A DNA stretch of 64,000 nt, from positions 26,963,976 to 27,027,975 of the forward strand of contig JAVGWX010000011.1 in assembly GCA_036924085.1 (NCBI GenBank), read 5' to 3'. Positions within the stretch are counted from its first letter, which is position 1. Every line of letters begins with the position of its first letter. Positions 58,332 through 64,000 of the stretch are shown piece by piece. Position numbers and translations under genes: made by a program. Source of the DNA: Ariolimax columbianus (lineage: Eukaryota > Mollusca > Gastropoda > Stylommatophora > Arionidae). The notes below the pieces were generated by a model that saw nothing but the letters and a program-made list of their open reading frames with translations, was not told where the DNA came from and ran no database searches.

Positions 58332-59660
58332 TATAACTACTTTCTTTGAGATTCCACACTTCCCCCAGCTGTCCCGCCATTGCTGGAAGCATTTCAGCAA
58401 GGCCTCTTTGGGACTGGAGTACAGCTGGGTTGTCGCATTCCGCATAATGTCTCCTCGCGACTCAAATCGGGTCTCCTTCAGTGGAATTTTCAGCTTGGGG
58501 AAAAGCCAAAAATCGCAAGGAGCCATTTTGGGAGAATAGGGAGTCTTGCGAACTAGAAGAATGTTGTGTTTGGCCAAGAACGTCTGAATCAGATGCGAAG
58601 AATGGGCAGGTGCGTTGTCATGATGGAGCTGTCTAGTTCCTGTTGTCCACAGGGTCCGGTTGTTTGCATCGAACAGCATCACGAAGGCGACAGGTGACCT
58701 CCAGGTAGTTCTCTTTGGTAATTTTTTACCGTGTGGTGCATACTCATGATGTACAACCACACAGGAGTAAAAGAAAATGGTCAATACGACTTTGCTGGGC
58801 TACCTACCTTGCCTTTTTCAGCCTCTAGAATGATGAATGTCTCTCTGTGATTCTTCTTCTTCTTCTATTCGCTTTAAAATATTGTCTATATCTGCAATGT
58901 TGTCTCTTGTATAAACTTCACTGTCTTTTGCAGTTCACATACACCCCCTGTGATGACTGTAGCTTGTTTGGCTGGTCGTAGCCAGAAAGCCACGACTCAT
59001 CACCAGTGATCTCAGTGTTCATGAAGTCGAGGCTGTCGTGTGCACAGTCCAGCATGTCCTGTGAGACTTCCAGATGGAGATTCTGCTCCATCGTTAAAAG
59101 CTTCGGTACGAATTTCACGGACACTCTCCGCATTGCCAAATCCTCGCTCAAAATGTGGTGTACTGAACCATTGCTTTTCCCCCCACCTTATTCGCAAGTT
59201 TTTGGATGGTGACACGATTGTTCTGTAAGACCAAATCTAGTACTTGGTCAATGACTTCATCATTTTGACTTGATGAGGGCCTACCTGAACGTGATCCACT
59301 CTCCACCGATGCGTGGCCATCTTTGAAGCGGTTGTACCACTCCTTAATTTGTGTGCTGCTCATGGCATCGTCACCGAAAGCCTGGTGAATGCTCCTAACG
59401 GTTTCCACTTATCTTTTGGCACAATATGATGGAACACCGCTGCTCAATTCTTTCTGTCACTTCGTGAATGAAAACCTGATGGGTGCTCACCACACTCAAC
59501 CCTGAAAGGCTGACTGCCAGCAACTGACGCAATCTGCGGGAGGGGAAAAATTAACGTGTAACAGTCCATTATACTTCTCTGTCCGACGGACAACACCCAT
59601 ACCTCATTTGTTGCAGCTGTAAAAAATAAGGTTGGATACTTTCTGAACACACTTCATATA
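58332..59660 (-). mobile_element. Mariner-like transposon, 3' end lost at minisatellite
   Basis: Minus-strand pieces in order: GDDAMSSTQIKEWYNRFKDG, SRSGRPSSSQNDEVIDQ, RVSVKFVPKLLTMEQ, TGDESWLSGYD, HDNAPAHSSHLIQTFLAKHN and YSPKMAPCDFWLFPKLKIPL. All three catalytic Asp positions of the DD34D class are present, but there are frameshifts, and a foreign insert (58840-58925) holds a GAAGAAGAAG run. The C-terminus stops at the (TA)n tract. Confidence 0.87.
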
Positions 59661-59878
59661 TATATATATATATATATATATGACGTCTTTCATTATAGTA
59701 GAGATGCCCCAACTAAAGTTCTCACCAAGAATAGTCAGTTATGCATACAGGGTGTATGTGTCTTATTCTTTCCTCCTGAAACAAAGGCCCCAAGATCACA
59801 AAGCTTTAAAAAAACATTTAGTGTTCAAATTCCATCAGTATTAATTTAATATTCTATAGTTCCAAAAAGTAACCTCAC

Positions 59879-59921
59879 CTGACAAAAACTGTTCTTCCCT
59901 CATTGACATCACTCTCTCTCT
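59879..59921 (-). CDS. RBM28: RBM28-like, exon starting RRM3 (RNP2)
   Basis: A 43-bp microexon with acceptor TTCAG and donor GTGAGG. It reads RESDVNEGRTVFV, then two bases of the next Arg codon. SDVNEG-TVF is nearly identical to the start of RRM3 in vertebrate RBM28. Phase fits both neighbours (one base carried in from the acidic exon, two carried out), which is strong support for such a short exon. Confidence 0.9.
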
Positions 59922-59979
59922 CTGAACAGAAGAACAAAATATATTAACATTGTAGACCTAGCAGTAGAGTAGAAACAAA

Positions 59980-60882
59980 GATGTTGCCGTAACCGGATGC
60001 GGGTCTACATTGCTCTGCTGTTTTATTCCATTATGGATGCCGCCACACCACATCCATGTTTTCTTCCGACCAATTATCCTGGCATGGACATCGGCTATAT
60101 GAATAGCACTGCGCTTAAACCTGTGTCAGGGGACGGCGTGGTCTAGTGGTTAAGTGGCACGGCTCACAATCCGAAGGTGCTGGGTTCGATCCCCATCACA
60201 GCACCGGCCGTTACCCCGAGGAAGCAAACCCTTAGAAAATGCAGGAGGAAGCAGACCCTTACATAAAATGCATGCTGAAGTCGGATGCACTGGGCCGACA
60301 GGCGCAAAATAAAAACCAAAGTGCAACGCACACCGCCTTGGGGATAAGGCGAACGCAAAAAAAACCCAAAACAAAAACCTGTGTCATATTTCACGATCTA
60401 GTTCACACTGCAGAACTTCATGAGATTGGCACCCTTTGCCCTAGCTGCAAACAGTGTCGGTTTTGGTGTATAAAATTTAGACATGACTATAATGGGCTAG
60501 AATACAGCCTTGGAGGAATGCCCAAGTCATTCACAAGCCGAGAGATGTCCCTATGACCTTTTGCGGTTTTTGGAAAGGCACAACACATGTTAGATGTCAT
60601 CTCCCCTCCACTGCATTGTGGGATACCTGTTTACAGCAAAGGCTTTGGGAGCAAACCCCGAGGAAAAATCTGCATCCTGTGCTATCCCCAGTCGCCTCAA
60701 TAAATATATTGTTACTGGCCAAGGGTAGCTCAGGACCAGAGAGTGAAGTTGACAAAAGGCGCAGTTTCTTCTTCACTTTAATCTAAATCACAGTGCAAGT
60801 TACCCATTTCAGCAGACACAGAGAAAAGACTGTCCACACGGCTGAACAAAGAGAGTGGTCTTCATCACATGTGATGGACGAA
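59980..60882 (+). repeat. Repeat E, copy interrupted by SINE-A
   Basis: Matches 10061-10740 on both sides of the SINE-A insertion. Ends with the phrase ACACGGCTGAACAAAGAGAG and TGATGGACGAAC. No protein recognised. Confidence 0.75.
60129..60374 (+). repeat. SINE-A, best copy, with TSD
   Basis: Box A TGGTCTAGTGGTT (60139-60151) and box B GGTTCGATCCC (60183-60193). Flanked by AAACCTGTGTCA at 60117-60128 and 60375-60386. It ends in an A-rich tail. The central part contains GCTGAAGTCGGATGCACTGG, also seen in SINE-B. Confidence 0.93.
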
Positions 60883-61445
60883 CATCATCAGTAGTAGAAA
60901 CAAGGTACTTTAAGGATATGCTTTTAACAAAACGGGCAATGAATGTACCTAACCAGTAACCAGAAGAACTGCAACTAACCCATTTCGGCTCATAGATGTC
61001 GAAATCGACCACCGCAAAACCAAAAATTGCCACCTGCAATGACCAAAGCATTTACATTTGGATATTTTGTATGTGGAATTTGAATGGCTCTATACATTAG
61101 TGGCACCTATGCATGCACAGCTGATGTTTAATCAGACGGTTATTTCTGATAGGTAGATATTTTCAAAATTATGATGGTTGAAAGTTGAATCACATATTTC
61201 GGAGGAAAGTTCATAACACCAACAAGTTGTTCTTTATTAATATATGTCTCTAGACACACACTAAAAAAAAAAAAAATTAAGATTAGAGGTTCTCAAAATC
61301 AACAACCAAGTCGGGGTGTGATGTGCTGAAAAATAAAGCAGCTGCAGGAAATAGACATAATTTTTAAATCTGGTATGATAAAGGTTACAGACACCATCAG
61401 GTGTAACGGTCAATATGTCAGTCACTGACCAAAAAACTAAAAAGG

Positions 61446-61661
61446 TTAAAGGTATGGGCTCAATTTCATCGCCGTGGATTTCCCCATATGGCTCGGTCTC
61501 TCTCTGAAAAACAGTATGCCGACTGCCGAGAACATCACACAAAGCACAAGCTTAGTAGCTCCAGCGATGAACCCAGGGATCTCCGGAAAATATGCCATCA
61601 TGAACTGACTGCCACAGCTCGAATTTGAACCACAGCTTGACCACTTCACCACTCCCCCCAA
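61446..61661 (-). repeat. SINE-D copy
   Basis: Minus-strand relative of 39782-40047, decayed head (box B GGTTCAAATTC). AAAAAACTAAAA occurs on both sides, probably the target duplication. It ends about 100 bp after the acidic exon donor. Confidence 0.8.
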
Positions 61662-61763
61662 AAAAACTAAAACAAAGAGTGCAATAGGTTAATGAGAAAT
61701 ATATACTTTCCAAAGAGCCAATGAAACATATACATTTAACAGAGTCCGACAAAAACAAAGTAC

Positions 61764-62036
61764 CTATGGTTGGGCGGTGAGTTTTATTTGATGCCTCATT
61801 TTCAATATCGCTGTCACTTTCCTCATCCTCATCACTGCCTGCCTCCTCGTTATCCTCATCAAATTCGTCACTGCTACTACTTTCACTCTCTTCTGATTGT
61901 TCCATTTCTTCTTCACTACTGCTACTGTCCTCTTTTGCACTATCTTGATCAACAGTTTCATTTTCATCATCATCCATACTCTCATCATGCACTGTCTGCT
62001 CTTCTGTGTTCTCATCGTCTTTGGCCGGTTTTGTGG
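61764..62036 (-). CDS. RBM28: RBM28-like, acidic linker exon
   Basis: This 273-bp exon begins after a TTTCAG acceptor and ends at a GTACTT donor. It enters with two bases completing a codon and leaves with one. The 90 whole codons are rich in Glu, Asp and Ser, with runs such as EDSSSSEEE and DEDEESDSD, which suit casein kinase 2 phosphorylation and nucleolar targeting (inference). It matches the acidic stretch that separates RRM2 from RRM3 in RBM28. It ends NKTHRPTI and splices in frame to ERESDVNEGRTVFVR. It is the most upstream exon of the gene visible here. Confidence 0.88.
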   Translation of the reverse strand, partial: PQNRPKTMRTQKSRQCMMRVWMMMKMKLLIKIVQKRTVAVVKKKWNNQKRVKVVAVTNLMRITRRQAVMRMRKVTAILKMRHQIKLTAQP

Positions 62037-62269
62037 CTGAAATTACAAAATTGAAAAATGCAATGTACAATCAAATGCACACATACAGTAAGTCATCATC
62101 ATTAAATCTGTGCTTAATATGATTTAAAAACAGTATTATCTCAAAAGAATCAAAACACAACTTGTGTGTTTTTTTTCTACTAATATTTGTTTCAAATGTT
62201 ATACCAAATCATAAGCCAGGGAGTAACTAGCGATCTAAAACAAACATCCCAAATCCAACCATGGAAAAA

Positions 62270-63130
62270 AGCCAAGTCCCCTGAGATTGTAGAAACCATA
62301 GAAGGAATCGGGAAAAAGGGACAGATTTAGAAAGGAAATACAGAAGAATATCTTAGAAGAGTATACCCACCAGAAACATTGATACATGTATATACAGATG
62401 TCTAACAAAGTCACATCCAATGGAGGTGGAGGGGCCTATTACAGACTAAGGAATGGAGAAGAAAAAACGTAAGAGTATTAACAACGGGAACATACTCCAA
62501 TAACTTCCATGCAGAAGCAGAGGCACTGAAGGCTGCAGCTGAGCTTGTAATCCAAGATAAAGATATTCACCAAGAAAACATAGTATTCCTGACTGATGCC
62601 GCGTCAGTATTAGCAGTGCTTAAAAAACACAAAGATGAAGATCTCGAGCAATGTATGTTCTCCCTGACACAGCTCTCAGCAGAACACCCAAGGTTGGTCA
62701 TACAGTGGATCGCATCCCACTGCAATATTGAAGGCAATGAAGCTGCAGACAACCTAGAAAAGAGTGGAGGAGCATCCCCACAAACAGACCTGAGTATCAC
62801 ATATAATGAGGCCAAGACCATAATTAAAGCCAACTTCAGGGTAAAATGAGCTATCAACACCCCGACTTCCGGAAAGAGGACAGCTACTATAACTAGAGAA
62901 GAGCAGGTCATCATCTTCAGACTGAGAACTGGGCATAACAGACTCAATGGTCATGTTTACAACAAAATGAGGATTGGGACAGATGACAGGTGCCAATGTG
63001 GGGGGCCTATCATGACCTTGGAATACATCCTGCAAAGCTGCCCGCTCACGCAGGAAAAGAGAGAACAATGCTGGCCTCATGAGACAGATATGAGACAAAA
63101 GCTGTTTAGCCTTATAAACAACGGTATATA
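62270..63130 (+). mobile_element. I-like RNase H LINE, degraded
   Basis: Plus-strand frames read FHAEAEALKAAAELVIQ, VFLTDAASVLAVLKKH, QWIASHCNIEGNEAADNLEK and CGGPIMTLEYILQSCPL. These carry the RNase H acidic residues and terminal knuckle, with stops. It lies just upstream (transcript sense) of the acidic exon. Confidence 0.82.
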
Positions 63131-63294
63131 ATACAAAAACGTGGAATTATGAGAAAACTTGTCTTGAAATCCTGTAATTCCAAATGAATGAATGAGCGGA
63201 GCATTTCCTTTTGTGATAATTTGTATACGTCTGCAGAATGGAAGACAGGCCTTCATGGCAAACATGCATCTGAATGGGGAGACTCATAATGCCC

Positions 63295-63700
63295 CAAAAA
63301 AACAGCTGCAATCGGATGTGTCTGGCCGATGGGTGCATGTATCGCAGCTTCACTGTTGTTGTTTCGAATGCCCACAATGAGCAGGTTTACTCTGCTGTGT
63401 TTGTGCGCCCTGAAAAGGATGTTAAGTGGCAGGTTGCAGAAGCTTTTCTCACATCCCGAGCGTGCTGATGGCGGCGGAGCGGGGGTTCCTCCAGGAGACT
63501 GTGCTATGCTTTATTTCATCTGCTACATGAATCACGTCGATCCCTCCCCCAGTTAATCAGGCTGCCATGAATACAGCCCATTTCCAGGAAGGGTAACTAG
63601 GAAGCTGAGGTGAGGGTCTTGGCCAATATATTTTGCCTGGCCCTGAATAACACGTCTGATCAGTATGTTGTGTCTGATCAGATGATAGTCTTCCTTCCTG
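63295..63700 (+). repeat. Repeat C, longest copy
   Basis: Begins with a core-like stretch (AATCGGATGTGTCTGGCCGA, then GTATCGCAG) similar to the SINE-B centre, then the repeat C body and its GATCAGTATGTTGTGTCTGA end. Confidence 0.68.
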
Positions 63701-63799
63701 CAGCTTCACTGTAAACTATAACATAACACCCTTCTCAGGATGAATGCATAAGCAGAAAAGAACGGAAGAGAAACGTAGGGAGACCATAGATTAGTGAAA

Positions 63800-63970
63800 G
63801 AGGCCCTGCTGAAGACGGATGTGTTGGACCGAAAGGTGCAAATATTCCCAGCCAAGCTGTAAACTAGCGACACAACACATTCCGTTCCCCGAACGGCATC
63901 CTGCTACTTGCAAAGCCCTGTTCAGGACTTGGTAGAGGGAGATTGAGAACGAACGCAGAAGAAGAAGTGA
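63800..63970 (+). repeat. SINE-B 3' half
   Basis: GCTGAAGACGGATGTGTTGG to GATTGAGAACGAACGCAGAA with a GAAGAAG tail. Confidence 0.82.
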
Positions 63971-64000
63971 AAGAGGAGCTCAATCGCAAGGCTGGCTTCA

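Noticed and set aside
57651..58392. Long open frames full of YIYIY and HTHTH on both strands
   Set aside because: They are translations of (TA)n(TG)n minisatellite units, with no domain and no sensible start.
60129..60200. Candidate tRNA gene (good A and B boxes)
   Set aside because: The sequence does not close an acceptor stem, is followed by a SINE body and A tail, and recurs at least five times with target duplications.
60980..61034. Possible RBM28 exon reading VAIFGFAVVDFDIYEPKW with good splice borders
   Set aside because: The acidic exon leaves one base and needs a phase-1 acceptor; read in that phase this piece hits a stop. The acidic exon joins directly and in frame to 59921, so this is a chance open stretch.

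Overview
The window looks like an animal nuclear genome, most likely a mollusc and probably a gastropod. That is an inference from three things: spliced genes with GT-AG introns and short exons, many tRNA-derived SINEs, and abundant RNase H-bearing LINEs together with RTE-like and CR1-like LINEs, mariner and piggyBac relics. There is no operon, CRISPR array or prokaryotic gene organisation. Nearly all the long reading frames are transposon remains or tandem repeats. The real host coding sequence is small and split.

Two host genes can be recognised, both on the minus strand. (1) A partial RBM28 orthologue (nucleolar RNA-binding protein, yeast Nop4 family) occupies 62036 down to 27835. Twelve exons join in phase to give the last 505 residues: an acidic Ser/Glu/Asp segment, RRM3, a conserved TRNLYLAREG linker, RRM4, a basic tail and the stop codon. 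The N-terminal RRMs lie beyond 64000. (2) A CD2AP/SH3KBP1 (CIN85)-type adaptor is represented by two exons: the first SH3 domain (6542-6699) and the following basic linker (446-575). It continues beyond position 1, and its start-codon exon was not found. A weak candidate first exon and promoter sits near 17016-17200.

Layout: 1-7 kb holds the adaptor exons, an I-like LINE split by a mariner, and a 24-bp minisatellite. 7-14 kb is a mosaic of LINEs and SINEs. 14.4-18 kb is mostly unique AT-rich DNA. 18-27.7 kb holds a mariner, two CR1 copies and many SINEs. 27.8-62 kb is RBM28, with introns packed with insertions. These include a piggyBac relic, a pair of very similar LINE copies in opposite orientation, an inverted-duplicate (foldback) mariner, three minisatellites and further SINEs. 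62-64 kb is again LINE and SINE.

Letters for repeat families (SINE-A to SINE-E, repeats C and E) are mine. SINE-A is the family with box A TGGTCTAGTGGTT. SINE-B is the very frequent family ending in GATTGAGAACGAA plus a purine tail. Several insertions have clear target-site duplications, so boundaries and order of insertion can be read directly. No previously unknown coding system was found. The most unusual features are structural: the inverted LINE pair, the foldback mariner, the palindromic minisatellites, and the sharing of a 3' tail between an RNase H LINE and a SINE family.
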